Shown in pieces: positions 8,031 to 20,273 of a stretch of DNA of 64,000 nt. The stretch is taken from NCBI GenBank assembly GCA_037577475.1, contig CM075187.1, positions 25,174,810 to 25,238,809 of the forward strand, given 5' to 3'. The notes beneath the pieces were generated by a model. The model was not told where the DNA came from. It made no database searches and was given only the letters and a program-made list of their open reading frames with translations. How positions within the stretch are numbered: the stretch's first letter is position 1; each line of letters starts with the position of its first letter. The stretch is from Chaunax sp. Z400 (taxonomy: Eukaryota; Chordata; Actinopteri; Lophiiformes; Chaunacidae). The translations under genes were made by a program, and so were the position numbers.

Positions 8031-9247
8031 GACCCCAACACAACATGCTAACGTTGCCAACTGTGGAGGTGAAATCGCCTCAGTGATATACGGCTAGTTA
8101 GATAGCTTTATTTCTTTCTTACTAAACCTCTGAACTGCAAATTCCCCATCTTCATCTTGAGCCTGCATTTGGGTTCTCAGTATTATTTTTGCTGACTTTG
8201 CTGATAATTATATTATCATAATATGATTCAGCTAATAGTCAATAATGGTGTTTTATCTCCCACCAGAATTTAATCGGCCTCATGTTTTGGATCCTCTTCT
8301 CTTTCTGCGCGTCAGGGAGGGGATAACTGTCACCAACATTACTGCTGAGTGATTGTGGAGCTCAGTGGTGTTAAACGCAGTGCCGTAAACTGACTGTCCA
8401 AACTACACAAGGCTCACTTTAAACGTGTCATGTTTGAGAATAGATACAAAGATCTCATCTGATGTAGTCGACGGGATGATGAGGGCATGTGATGGGTCTC
8501 GCCCGCGTCTGAGCTGATCTACAATGACAGTGAACAAGCTCAGTTTCGTCACTTTCTTCTCCATGTCACACCCCTGCCTCGACTTAATGTAGTAGTTTAT
8601 AATACCCACAGTCAATACTGCGATTTAGATTCCTCACACAGACCTGCAGAGAGTAAGTAGTTTTAAGTATTGAAACCCACATTAACAGCAAGGAGATAAA
8701 CTCATGCATCCCATATTATGAGACAGACCCATGCATCAGAGCTCATTGGGGTTATCAGCGTTCACAGATCTATGCTGGGGTTATGGACGAGAAATCTGAT
8801 TATATGGGTCTGCAACTTATTTCACTGCAAAGCCAAGAATCACATTTCCAACAGCCGCATGTGGAATTACAACATATTCTTGTAGACTGTATGAGAAACT
8901 GTGTGCAACGCCAGCGTTGGGTATAGAAATTTTGAGTGGGCGGCACTGTTTTAAAGAGGGGATTTTAAATATGGGATATTTTGAATACTATTATAGCAGC
9001 AAATAAGTGTTTGCTGTGTAAGTGGAGTAATGGCATCTTGAACGACATCACACTGCCTATGTATGTTTTGTAGTCTGCAGTGAACACGTAAAGAAATGAC
9101 TGGAAATGCCTCTGAAAACACATTGGCTGAACGACATTCACATATAGATGTGCACTCATTTTTTGTTTGTTTGTTTCTTTCTTTTTTGGATGCAAGAATT
9201 AGATTTTCACTTGCAGGAACATCAAAACCCAATTACTTCAAAGTATA
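8031..9247. other. Unannotated stretch with one unrecognised minus-strand ORF
   Basis: A 70-residue minus-strand frame (8615-8403) contains KLSLFTVIVDQLRRGRDPSH and similar non-repetitive, coding-like composition, but it has no recognised domain and no clear splice context. I leave it uncalled. The remainder is AT-rich without recognised elements. Confidence 0.3.
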
Positions 9248-9505
9248 CATGTGATCTGTAACCACATGTTGTTTTTATATTGGTATGTTCCAGATGTGAA
9301 CTAAAACCCCATGTGATTATGTGAGATGTGAGATGTAAGCATGTGATGATTTTATGTATAAGCAAGTTAAAACCTGCTTCATGTGAAGTTCTCGTGTGAA
9401 ATAATCACATGTGGAAAAAACCAACATGAAAAACAGACATGCACTTTTCATCAGTTTATATATGTACTCTTAACATGTTTAGCATTCACATGTGACTTCT
9501 TCATA
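9248..9505. repeat. Cluster of ACATGTG / CATGTGA words
   Basis: Within about 260 bp at least eight CATGT(G) words occur in both orientations, including ACATGTGATC, CCATGTGATT, GCATGTGATG, TCATGTGAAG, CACATGTGGA and CACATGTGAC. Such clustered subterminal motifs are typical of non-autonomous DNA transposons. No clear terminal inverted repeat was found, so identity is open. Confidence 0.45.
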
Positions 9506-9603
9506 AGGCTGTGTAATGTTTCAACATTCTTCTACTATATGTTGCTAAGCTAAAACTACACTAAAATAAATCTGGAGACATTTGAAGTGAGAAACACAAC
9601 ATT

Positions 9604-9626
9604 CATTCATATTTGATCAGCACTGC
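9604..9626. repeat. Anchor shared with 41502
   Basis: ATTCATATTTGATCAGCACTGC, given here as ATTCATATTTG and ATCAGCACTGC, is identical at 9606 and 41502, followed in both by TGATCTGAGTTT. Related words continue to about 10060 and 41670 (TAGTGGCA.TGAATGTTG). This indicates two copies of one unnamed repeat, the 9.6-kb one interrupted by the SINE. Confidence 0.5.
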
Positions 9627-9635
9627 CTGATCTGA

Positions 9636-9826
9636 GTTTGGTGAGCTGCTTTTATTTTTTTTTAAAGTTCTTCTTTTGGGCATTTTGCCTTCATTTTACA
9701 GGACAGCTGAGGAGGTGACAGGAAATGTGGGAGAGAGAGAGGGGGGAAGACATGCGGCAAATGGCCACGGGTCTACAGCCTCGGTATATGGGGTGTGCGC
9801 TCTAACCACTGCGCTATCTGCGCCCC
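9636..9826 (-). mobile_element. tRNA-headed SINE-like repeat
   Basis: On the minus strand it begins GGGGCGCAGATAGCGCAGTGG, with an A-box-like TAGCGCAGTGG and a degenerate B box, continues through CACATTTCCTGTC and ends in an A-rich tail near 9636. The arrangement is that of a common fish SINE. Flanks (9600-9635 and after 9940) resemble parts of the sequence at 41.5 kb, suggesting insertion into another repeat. Confidence 0.6.
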
Positions 9827-10362
9827 GAACAACATTTTAGAGCTCAACAGTCCACTAAACTATGGATATGAATTTCACGTGATAAATAAACAGCAGTAGT
9901 AACAAATATAACAGATATTTTTACAGTTTACACAAAGTTTTATGGTGTTTGTATTCAATTCCGTGTGTATTCAGATGTACTTTTTTCTTTCCAGCACACA
10001 TATTTGTTTCGATGCTCTAATGCAATATTTAGTGGCAATGAATGTTGTTGTTTTTTTTAACCTTCAGATGAGAAAAATGTCCCCAAACTCACATTTACTT
10101 AAAAACATTGACATTGTTAATGGTTACACTGGTAAGCCTTGTGTGGTTTTAAAAATGATGTAATGAATTATTTTAGCCCGAAACTCATTGGCCTTGTGCT
10201 CAACCCTACCCCTGGACTCAGGGGTGATAAGAGTCCCGGGATTGTGGGTAAAGTCCATCAGGATCATAACTGTGACTCCAACAGTGGGAGGGAAAATGCC
10301 AGAAAAACATTTACTATGTGTTCACTGTCTTCCTCCTACATGGGCCTGATGTAATTGAGTAA

Positions 10363-10363
<1 letters not shown>

Positions 10364-10452
<89 letters not shown>
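10364..10452 (+). repeat. (GT)n microsatellite
   Basis: About 44 uninterrupted GT units. Open frames across it (poly Cys-Val and His-Thr) are artefacts. It lies 110 bases from a (CA)n tract in the opposite sense. Confidence 0.98.
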
Positions 10453-10453
<1 letters not shown>

Positions 10454-10560
10454 CCTTTAGAATTGCAGCATATTTCATAGAAAAAAATGAAAATGACCCT
10501 CCCCACCATTTTATAGGCATTAGTGCCAAATGTCCCATGCTCAATACAATTGAACCCCCT

Positions 10561-10561
<1 letters not shown>

Positions 10562-10650
<89 letters not shown>

Positions 10651-10672
10651 ACACACAGGCACACACACACAC
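10562..10672 (+). repeat. (CA)n microsatellite
   Basis: About 42 pure CA units followed by interrupted CACAGACACA-type repeats. Together with the upstream (GT)n it forms a long imperfect inverted repeat. Confidence 0.98.
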
Positions 10673-10679
10673 TCAGAGA

Positions 10680-11220
10680 GAGACACACATGCACCCACGC
10701 TCTTAGTCCAGAGGGATTCTTTTTCTTCTTCTTTTCTTTTCAAAAATTCTTTCGTTCTTTATTGGGGCTCGTTTATCATTTCAAAATGTTCCTTCCAGTC
10801 TTTTCAGATCGAGGCAGTAAACATTAATATTAATGAGAACCTTGTTCCCTTTATATTTGTTCAAGGTAAACATCACGTATCAAATGCATGTCTTCATTGT
10901 AACACATTTATTTTTTACAGAAATCACATTTTTTACAAAAAAAACCCCAACAACAACAAATAACACATTTATTGATATAAGTGATCTAACTGAGGCTGAT
11001 GGAACATATAAATCATATATGCTTGCCGTCTATATTTCTTGTACATTGAGATAAAGTCAATGTCTGTGATATATTTTTACATAAGTTGTTATGGCTGAGT
11101 TGTTTAAAAACCCAATGTTGTTATGGATCCACCTGCAAACATTGGGTGAGTATTCAAACACTCCACAAGAGTGAAATCAGTGTACTACACTATACTATAC
11201 TATACTATACTAGTACTTAT
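10680..11220. other. Unannotated stretch
   Basis: AT-rich sequence with T-runs and a short (ACTAT)n tract at about 11187-11210. No gene or known element recognised. The short tandem abuts the 3' end of the L2-type LINE that follows on the minus strand and could be its tail. Confidence 0.35.
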
Positions 11221-11224
11221 AATA

Positions 11225-11960
11225 ATAATAACTTGAATTTGTCTTGCGCCTCTTTCCACACTAAGGAAAGTAAGAACAGGAACTAAAACTGTGATGTGGC
11301 CTGGAGAGAGGGTGATCCAGTGATCAAAAAGCTTTTGAGAACAGGTGGTTTTTAAGGAGTTTTTTAAAAGGGGCATTGCAAACCTCTGCTGGGGGTGAGT
11401 TCCAGAGGGTGGGGGCTGCCACACAGAAAGCCCTGTCGCTGTAGGATTTTAGGTTGGTGTGAGGGATGGATTGGAGAAGGTCAGTAATACAGTATACTGG
11501 GGGCAAGGGCATGGAGGGATTTATAGGTGAAGAGGAGGATTTTGTACTGGATGCGGGACTTAACTCGGAGCCAGTGAAGCTGGAGGAGGGTGGGGGTAAT
11601 ATGGTGCCAGGGTTTGGTGCGAGCGAGAACCCTGGCAGCTGAGTTTTGGACATACCGTACTGTAGCCTGTCCAGGACCTTGCTGGGAACCCCAAACAGGA
11701 CTCCATTGCAGTAGTCCTGACGGGAGGTGATGAAGGAGTGAATGAAGGTTTCTGAGTCGGAAAGTATGGCCGGTGTCTGGAGATGTTTTTGAGGTGGCAG
11801 ATTTTGTGATGGACTTGATGAGGGACTGGAAGGAGAGGGTGGGGTCCTGACCACACCAAAGTTCTGAACTTCTTTGGAGGGGCGGATCAGACAGCTGTCC
11901 ACTGAGAGAGGGAGATCACCAACCCTCTGGAGCAGCGCCTTGGGGGCCATAGAGGCATGA
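11225..11960 (-). mobile_element. L2-type LINE, reverse transcriptase C-terminal remnant
   Basis: The minus-strand frames read GPKALLQRVGDLPLSVDSC-like sequence, then (in another frame) the FHLKNISRHRP region. SETFIHSFITSRQDYCNGVL, FGVPSKVLDRLQYG and, near the end, IPHTNLKSYSDRAFCVAAPT, LWNSPPAEV and FKKLLKNHLFSKAF follow. These are the hallmark segments of fish L2/CR1-type RT C-termini. A 208-codon open frame spans most of it, but the middle (after QYGMSKTQLPG) is out of the family frame, so frameshifts are present. Both the 5' part of ORF2 and the catalytic YxDD region are missing. The 3' end is in the AT-rich tract near 11225. Confidence 0.85.
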
Positions 11961-13188
11961 CTCTCTGACTGAATGCATGAAAACTACAAGCAGCTCATGT
12001 CCTTGTAGTAATTTTTTGTGTTTGTGGTCGTCTTGTGGTTCTCAGGTTGTTGCATTTCTGTGTGGGCGTCCATGACACTAATAAGCCACCTACATTCTCT
12101 TTTAGTGAGGGCACTCTGCAAGTTTTACTATAGGTCTCAGCGATCTATCATTGGTCCCATTATAGCTCCTCTCAGAGAGTATATCCACATAGCTACAAAG
12201 AGAATAGGTGTGACCCTAAAAGGAGCTGTGCTGCTGAAGGGGAGGAAGTGGAGCACTGCTTGGTGTGGGGAATAAGGCTTCTGTGTGAAGCTATGATAAA
12301 TAAAATGGAAGGGGAAGGCACTGTCTGTGCAATCCACAAAGATTAATGACCAAAGCACTACATAAAGTGAAATAGTTTATCTCGAGCCTAACAACATGAA
12401 ACTTGTAAATGCAGCTGCCATTATTCTTTCTGGGACTCTGCACCCATGCTCATGTTGCATTCATCTAGCTCAGCCATTGTACATTCAATAAGGAGAGCTG
12501 CAGAAAGCATTCTCCCCTTGGACTCTACATTGACCATTTGTCCAATCTATAGGTGGCTGGGGTGCTGCCTGTCTTCATATTTTGTGTCTTTTATGCTGAA
12601 AACTTGGCAGATTCACAATAAGAGCAGAGTGTTGGGTTTCATACACAATCCAAGGCTATGCAGCCCAGAAAGGGCAGAATAACATCAATTCCACTCAATT
12701 TCCTCCAGACCTTGAGATGTGGGCCATGCTGTGTGGCACTTTTCTCTGCGAAAAACACTGATGAACAGCTTTCAATCTTCACGAAAGGAGTTCAGGTTTC
12801 TAAAACTGCTTGAAGATTGTGTTTTGCCACTGCAGGAAATCAGGTTCGACCAGATTGAGCTGAATTCTGTCACCATCGCCGCTGCAGTCGAGCTCTTATT
12901 GATACACAATTAACAGTTTAAACCAATGTTCCTCTGTGCTGCACCCCTCAGCTCAGCTGAAACTGCACTGGTGATTTCTATTTCATCAAAGAACAATCAA
13001 TGATCATGAGGACAGCAGACAGGAGCTAAATGACACAATTTTTCTGTGTGAAGTAATGTGGCCTTATTCAATCTTCTAAGGCACAGCTGTTACACAAGTG
13101 TAATATGAAGGGGATTAAGGATCTATTTGGCCAAATAAATGGACTTACCTACTGTAGGTCCACTAGAGATTGTCTTGCCGTGGGTCCT

Positions 13189-13221
13189 GTGTGTGTGTGT
13201 GTGTGTGTGTCTGTGTGTGTG
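13189..13221 (+). repeat. (TG)n microsatellite
   Basis: About 16 TG units with one CTG interruption. Confidence 0.95.
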
Positions 13222-14944
13222 AGAACAATTACATTAAAGAGGATCAGCTGTGGTTGCAGAAACGTTTCTCACTGTTAGAATGCAGAGAATTAGCACATTG
13301 CCACTGGCTATCAATTTTGTCTTTTTAATCAGTCCCATTGTGTCAAAGAAAGAAAAAATAGAAGCGTTCAACGAGGCCATCTACGCCTGCTCGCTGTGCT
13401 AAAATGACTCATCACAAAGCAAAAAGGCCAAGGTCTGTTTCGTCCGATGTCTCTATTCTTCAAAAGTAAAACTGAATTGAATGTCAAAATTCGGCATAAA
13501 CACAATAATTTGAGCTTAGCAGTTTGCTGTGAAGGAGAGGAATGGTACACCCTAAAATAGCTGCTATAAACATATTTTCGCATCACATCTCTGGGTGTGT
13601 TTGTCTTTAACAAAGACGACAGTGTGATGTACCATGCTGAGGTATTTACAGCTGCTTCAATGGAGTTTAAAAGCATCTATGTAAAACAGAATGATAAATC
13701 TCATTCAAAATCACAAGCGCACATCCAAATATTCAGCAGTCACACCGGGGAAAGATGCAGCCAAAAATAGACACGATAGACACCTAAGATAGAGCAGAAT
13801 GCACTAAAGTCACAACATAGAGAAGAGGAAAAGTTGTTTTTCTACAAGAGACACTCCTTTGCTACTGACACTAATGCTGTTGTTACTGCTTCTTCCACAT
13901 ACGAATGAAAACCCAGCAGGGTGCAGCAACTCCAGGTGAGTCTCTGGGGAATCCCTGACTGAAGGAGAAGTTGATGTAGACGGGTGAGGTTGAGGGAAAC
14001 AAGAAGTTCAATCAGAGTGTGTCATCACAAAATAACTCATGGAATACGCTGAAGTTCAGGTTTGCACTTTATCAAGCCCCATTTTATCAGCAATAGCCAT
14101 GGTATGTATTTGTATTGTAGCTGCTTATATATTCAGGGGTGCACATAACATTTTTTGTCTGGCACCTGAAGATGTTGCTTGGTGTTCACCTTTTGCACTG
14201 CATGAAGCAGACAGGTTTTAGGTCACTGTCATCACTCCTAGAATTTGAATGGCAGGTAATAGCCTCCATATTTTACAGTCTCTTTCCTCCATGCCTCTAA
14301 TACAGTGAAACCTCCCTTGTTTAACAAAGGCAATGCTATTCTCACCACATATCTTCTTTAACTGTTCTTGCTGCACCCCCTTCCTGTAAATAAAAGCTTA
14401 GTAACTTTACAATGGGGCCAGTAAATGTCTCGCAGTACGGGACCATGTGATCAGCTGACTCAACACAGTTTTCAAAGATGTGGGCGGTACACAGAATATG
14501 CACAAAGGGATTCTTGATCACCATTATCTCATGCAATTTGAGATCGACCTCGTAAAGTCCAACGCTGACTGCAGCTCCGTTTCCACAGACCGAAACCAAC
14601 TTCATCTTCAACTGATCCCATAAACCACAAGCATGGAAGAGTTGCAGAAGCCCTTTTACTATGTCCTGTCCCGTTCAATTCACACCTTAATTTAATTTTA
14701 GATTTAATTAATCTCTCCATTGTTAGACAGACACAATTTACACAGTTATTGTTGTAATACACACCTGCACACCACTTATGGGCACCCTTGTATATAGTAG
14801 TTCTCAGTGGTAAATCAGTAGTTTTTATTGTCACAGTCATACAATATATGCATGAATAATAACATGCTGAATAGCGTGAAGTCCTATAAATTTTCTGCAT
14901 AGATAAAAGCCAAATTTCCTTCTCTGTGACCCCATTGGTGCTTG

Positions 14945-15350
14945 ACCAGACCAAGGCGTCACAAAGTGACGTTCACAGTGTGTGCCCGCGTTCCACAATG
15001 TTAAGAGGCGTGACGTAGCCTACAGTACGACGTAACAGCGAACATAAAAGCTGGTATATTTCACTATCTTCCCAGATCATTTTTTGTGCTCGTTCTTCAA
15101 ATAACAGACTACCTGTTGCTACCGCATAGTTAAATCCCCCGGAGTGGGTCGCACGCCTGAACATATTACTACAACTTCACACCCGTTCTGCAACATCTGG
15201 GCACTTCATTCATACAGACGCCTGTTTTGGCGCTGTTACTACCTCCTGAGGCGTCACAGAGGTGGAACAGAGGTGGAAAAAACTGGCAACCCATTACACC
15301 CTTATTGCATTCAGACAGACGTCGGGGTGGAATAAAGGCGCAGCAGCCCG
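14945..15350. other. CpG-enriched block with two TGACGT motifs
   Basis: CpG is visibly denser than in the flanks. TGACGT (CRE core) occurs at about 14968 and 15011, with a further GACGTAAC near 15029. It could be a promoter-like element or a GC-rich non-autonomous transposon; phrases such as GCAGCCCGGAATGAAAATGC at its right end look transposon-like. Not resolved. Confidence 0.3.
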
Positions 15351-15426
15351 GAATGAAAATGCTGTGTGAATGAGGATAATGTCAGGTGACTGGTGGATGA
15401 AGCAATTCTGAAGGTGCATTATGGAT

Positions 15427-15461
15427 AACTAACTAACTAACTGACTGACTGACTGACTGAC
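15427..15461 (+). repeat. (AACT)n(GACT)n short tandem
   Basis: Three AACT-type then five GACT-type tetranucleotide units, followed by an (AATA)n-like stretch. Confidence 0.9.
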
Positions 15462-16313
15462 TTAATAAATAAATAAAAATGACAATTCAATGTAAATGAA
15501 TTGATTTTACTGCAGGGTTTGCTACTAAACCAACAGCCTGTGTCATACAGCAGACTTGCCATTACCACCAGTAAACATATTTATTTCCCAAATTAACAAG
15601 GGTTGAAATATTCAGCATTATAACATCTGACATGCAATCAAGTAGCAGTAAATTTCTCATTGAAACGTCATTATTGTCAGGGATATCTCTGAAAGGTTAA
15701 TCTCTCTCTTGAATTTCCACTGAAAAACAAACAACCCTTTCCATTGATGTGTTCACACACACCCCCCAAGTGTTTAGAGTGGGTATTCTCTTCCATGTGT
15801 CCACTGTTTCTGTCTCTCTAAAGGGACACGACTTGAATGTCAAACTGTTAACTTTCATCCTGCTTAGAAATAACAATCAAAAAGCATCACGGTGAAGCTG
15901 CACTTGTTTCTTTTATCTATGTGGCATCAGTGTTGGCATTTGGCCCAGTCTCACCCTCCCCTCTCACATAACGTATTCCACCCCTCCTCGTTTTCACGCT
16001 TATAAATTTCAATGCCGTCTCCCTCTGAAAGACTCAATACAATTTTCCCTGACTCACCAGTTTTCATTTAATGTCTCATCACAAACCAAAACTGTGATGT
16101 TCCCTCTGCAACACAATGACCTTGCTCAGGGAAAATTATATATATTTTTAAGAGAAGAGAGCAAAATTTGAATGAGTAGATATATGCATCCTTCAGATGA
16201 TGAGTGATGCCATCATAAATATAGGCTACACCCCAAAGTCACTCCAGCCTGCCATCCATCAGTGTTTCAGTTTGGTACATTTAGATTGTAAAGTTGTAGT
16301 TGAGAGTCATATT

Positions 16314-16400
16314 ATTACCTCTGCTAAGAGGGAGGTTATATGATTTCGTTCTCTGCTTGTTTGTTTGTCTAAGAGATATATTTGCTTTCAATGGACTTGT
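16314..16400 (+). repeat. Fragment of the ATTACCTC(C)GCCAAGGAGGT dispersed repeat
   Basis: ATTACCTCTGCTAAGAGGGA, GGTTATAT and GTTTGTTTGTCT resemble the start of the repeat at 43509, which is common in fish genomes. Only the first part is recognisable. Confidence 0.5.
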
Positions 16401-16583
16401 GGATCTTGTGCCAAGGACAAGTCCATTAAATTTTAAGGTGGATTCTGACCACTTTTTCACCGTCTTCAACAATGTGAGGTAGGGGCTTTTTTTTATTTCT
16501 TTTTTTTTAACATTTTGCAAATATCATGACAAAATAAGAAGAGGACAATCAAAATCAAAATAAATAACCAGACATGGACAACT

Positions 16584-16816
16584 GGGGCAGCTGTGGCTCA
16601 AGAAGTCGAGTGGTTGCTCACGGAACGAAAAGGTCAGTGGTTCAATCCCCAGGCCCTGCAAGTCTACGAGTCGAAGTATCCTTGAGCAAAGATACTGAAC
16701 CCCAATTTGCTCCCCATGCGCCGTAATGTGACGGCAGCCCACTGCTCCTCAGGGATGGGTCAAATTCAGAGAAAGAATTTCCCCTGTGGGATTAATACAG
16801 TATCTAAAAAAAAAAC
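16584..16816 (+). mobile_element. tRNA-derived SINE with LINE-like tail, copy A
   Basis: Head GGGGCAGCTGTGGCTCAAG (A-box TGGCTCAAGAAG) and B-box GGTTCAATCCCC. The body reads GATACTGAACCCCAATTTGC and GGGATGGGTCAAATTCAGAG. The tail is GAATTTCCCCTGTGGGAT, TAATACAGTAT and an A-run. The tail resembles the 3' end of the LINE at 6280-6309. Confidence 0.85.
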
Positions 16817-17137
16817 AACTCATGATGTTTCACACCTATGTGCAACTGGATCCAGAATTGAATCATAATCCAGATCTGGGAGAATAAAATATATAATTGG
16901 AGGGGGGTGATATATTGGGTATGGGGTCACAGTATGGTAAAATAATATTTTTGTTTAAATAAACTATTGATGATAAACACAGGACTCCAAATACCAGGAG
17001 TAGTTTCCCAGGGTCCAGGAATTATGTGGTGGTCTTTAATTTATTATGAGGCAAAAAAAAGCAACGTCATCAACGCTCAAATTTATTTGTCTGGAACATT
17101 CAAATTTAGATGGCAGTTCTTTCAAAATGTTGTTTTC

Positions 17138-17655
17138 TGTACATCCATCCATCCATCCATCCATCCATTTTCTTCTGCTTATCCGGGGTCTGGTATTCCA
17201 AACATCCCTCTCGTTGGCAACATTTTCCAGTTCCACCTGGGGGATCCCAAGGCATTCCAAGGCCAGATGAGATATGTAATCCCTCCAGTGAGTTCTGGGT
17301 CTACCCTGAGGTCTCCTCCAAAGGTGCCTAGAGAACCTCCAAAGGGAGGCGCCCAGGAGGCATCCCAATCAGATGCCTGAACCACCTCAATGGACTCCTT
17401 TCGACACAAAGGAGCAGGGGCTCTACTCCGAGCTCCTTTTGGATGTCTGAGCTTCTCACCCTATCTCTAAGGGTGAGTCCAGCTGCCCTACGAAGGAAAC
17501 TCATTTCGGCCACTTGTATCCACATTCTCATTCTTTCAGTCACTCCCAGAGATCATGACCATGGGGGAGGTTTGGAACATAGATCAACTGGTAAATTGAG
17601 AGCTTTGCCTTCTGGCTCAGTTCTCTCTTCACCACAACGGTACGATACATCGCAC
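17138..17655 (-). mobile_element. LINE 3' fragment with (ATGG)n tail, copy 1
   Basis: Minus-strand frames read VVKRELSQKAKLSIY-like residues (upper end), MTERMRMWIQVAEMSFLRRA and ELGVEPLLLCVERSPLRWF. RHLIGMPPGRLPLEV, RPRTHWRDYISHLALECLGIP and a tail of CATC units (17138-17168) complete it. This C-terminal module is widespread in fish and belongs to an endonuclease-type non-LTR element. I think I/Nimb-like or a related clade, but am unsure of the name. Several frame changes make it a pseudogene. A second copy lies at 36943-37332. Confidence 0.8.
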
Positions 17656-17739
17656 CAAGTGGCCGGCCCATCTCAAGGTTCTGTACATGTAAGTGTTTAT
17701 CATGTAAATAAATCTATCTTCATGTAAATTGATGTTTTT

Positions 17740-20270
17740 AACTCTATGATGTTTTTAAAAAAAATCATGATACACTTCTGATGAACAATTGTTAGGATTT
17801 TGTCTTAATGAAGCCTGGAAACTATTTTCTTATTGTTCAGGCTTTAGTGACAGTGGCGTTGGCAGAGGTTTGTTCCCTCTGAGTGCTCACTGGTTGTTGT
17901 TGTTGTCATGTGCAGGTAGAATAAAGAAGTGGAAGCTGGTCAACAAGATGACAAGTTTGCTTTAACTTCTCCTGCTAATTGGGAGAAGTTAAAATGTTTC
18001 ACAGAACACACATCAGATGACAGGAAGTGGCTGTATTTAGAACACAAATGAGCAAAAATCAGTGTTAGAAGTCACACCATGTTGCCACAATCTGATGCAA
18101 AAGTTTTCGTCAGGGCAGAAACATCAACATGTATTCATCTCGCCTCCACACACACTTTTTTCCAATATGAAGATCTCCTAAGATGTTCTATTCATCTCCC
18201 ACTTTCAGATTCTAACAAAGGCTAGCCTCTGAATAAAGCGCTGCGTATGCCACAGATGATATTTCACTAAAAAAAAGGTCCCCGGCTACGATAGACATTT
18301 ACCCAGCTCAGATCACTTGATATATGCAAAGGATTTACCAGGCTGACATTCTGAGAGAACAGACCAGACAGAGGAATATCACCTGCTCTGATCTCTTTTT
18401 GATTGTTCATTTCACATTAGCTCATACGCCACCTGTGCACCCGCCGGATGCTGAATGCGTGGGTGCTGACAGGCCGAGTGACAAAAATAAAGAATAAGTG
18501 CAGAGAAGGATCATAGAGAGGCACATCGCTTCTTAATGATTGGCCGCCTGAGTGTCTCACCGTGTCCAGCCTTTGCAAATGTGACACTTTGCAAGGCAAT
18601 CTATGGAGGTCACGCCGGTCATATAAACAACGCCATCATCTGCAGATCCACTCCAAAATCTGTTGACACAAACCCAAGTAGGGGCGTTAAGAGGGAGAGG
18701 TGGGAGGCAGCATCAAGAAAAAAGAAGCTAACGGCATGACTTGAGCTTTTTTCAAATCACTCGGGCTTTGAGCGCCTTTTCATTTTTTTAAATTTTTGAA
18801 GGCACCTACAGATATGACTTTGTTAATCCTCTGAAAATTATCGATTCAGCTCAGAAAGCTGGACCTCTACTGGCTCTAACTCCCGCTTTTATTTACTTTT
18901 TTCATCTATGGCTCATTCGACTTTCTTTCTTTATTTTCCCAAGTGATAATATCTCAAAGTTCAAGCGCCGGATGGCTGGCTCTTCCTTAATATTGGCAGC
19001 AGTTTGGATTATAAAGCCCCCTGTACTCACAAATTGAAAGCCATTCTCTGTCTAAATATAGTTGCTTTTACTCCCCACTCTGTTCCTCTCTGTTATCAGT
19101 TGGTAGAAAAGTCTCTTATCTGAAAAAAAAGAAGCTTTCCCTGCACTTCTTTTGCATTCTTGCATTCTTGTATCTCTCCTTTGAAAACCCATCCTTCTTT
19201 TCTCCTCTGTCCTGACTTGATGACTCTTGTCTTCATCTGAGAAGCTTTGAATTAATAAACTCGGCAATATGCAAATGTCAGTCTCTGTCACGGCTATGAG
19301 AAAACAGTATCCAGCTTATTCAGCTATGACCACTGATTGTGACTTGTGAAGCCCGATAATAAGGATGGTTAATAAGCCCTCAGTTGACAATGAAGACGTC
19401 AGCTGCTAACTAATTGTGATAATGTCTCCATGGCCAATTAAATGAGTCACCAAACACTGGCTTTACAGCTGATCATTTATTGACTCATTAGGAACAGTCG
19501 ACTTTTATTTTCCACGGAATGCCACATAAAATGATTGTTTGTCTCTGTAGACAATAAACAGTTATGAGACCCAGAATTATCGTCTAGGATTTCAACATAT
19601 TGGGATATAATTTAATAGGACAGAATATCTCTTTTAACAGCCTTAAACTAATAATGAGTAGGTGTAAGATCCAAGACATAGAAGGATGTTTTTGTAATTA
19701 AATTAGTAGATCAAAAGTTAATGTCTTTTGTAGCTTAAAAATAAAAAAAATGAGGGTTCAGTTTCTGACAGTTTTCACTGAAGGATGAATCGTTTATCCA
19801 ATAAAATCTCCTCTAATGGGAGACTAGCTGCACTAATCAGTATTTCTATTATTAATAATGGACTTGATTCCTTTATGTCATGTGAAAAGAGACACTTGTA
19901 GTGATGAACCTACATAGAAATATCTGCCATTGCAATTCCTCTCTGTTAGAAGGGAAATTTTGGGGACTTTAAGCTTTTTGTTTTTGTTTTATGCCCCACG
20001 AATGTACTGTTTTGTCCCAGCCCACTCTGATCAACCTTTCCAGTGGTAGATTTCAATAAAATCAGCCTACCTAGTAGATCCTCTCTATGTTACCTTCTCA
20101 GAATCAAGCAGCAGGCAGGCAAAGTTAGGGATTAGCTGGTGAACATAGTGGAGTATTTAAATGCCAAAAGAGCCTGATTTCTCTCTGAGGAGTGGGTGGA
20201 TTACTCACATTATGTCTCACATTATCTTAATGTCCTAGGTTATTCTTTATTTACACATAAAAGTGCTTAG
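17740..20270. other. 2.5-kb stretch without recognised features
   Basis: No protein family, tandem array or transposon terminus recognised. Between 19300 and 19560 the sequence is AT-rich, complex and free of simple repeats, the sort of composition seen in conserved noncoding elements, but conservation cannot be judged from one genome. Confidence 0.35.
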
Positions 20271-20273
20271 TTC

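Larger units (their letters stand above)
11965..16313. other. 4.3-kb stretch without a recognised gene
   Basis: No protein family was recognised on either strand. It holds a (TG)n microsatellite (13189-13221), a short (AACT)/(GACT) tract (15427-15461) and a locally CpG-richer block at 14945-15350 with two TGACGT words. A minus-strand frame at 14954-14529 and one at 15164-14973 lack any recognised domain. Confidence 0.4.

Noticed and set aside
10314..10963. Open frames with poly Cys-Val, His-Thr and Thr-His runs
   Set aside because: Translations of (GT)n and (CA)n microsatellites.
14529..14954. 141-codon minus-strand frame
   Set aside because: Cys/Tyr-rich residues without recognised domain; no conserved motif or exon boundary seen.
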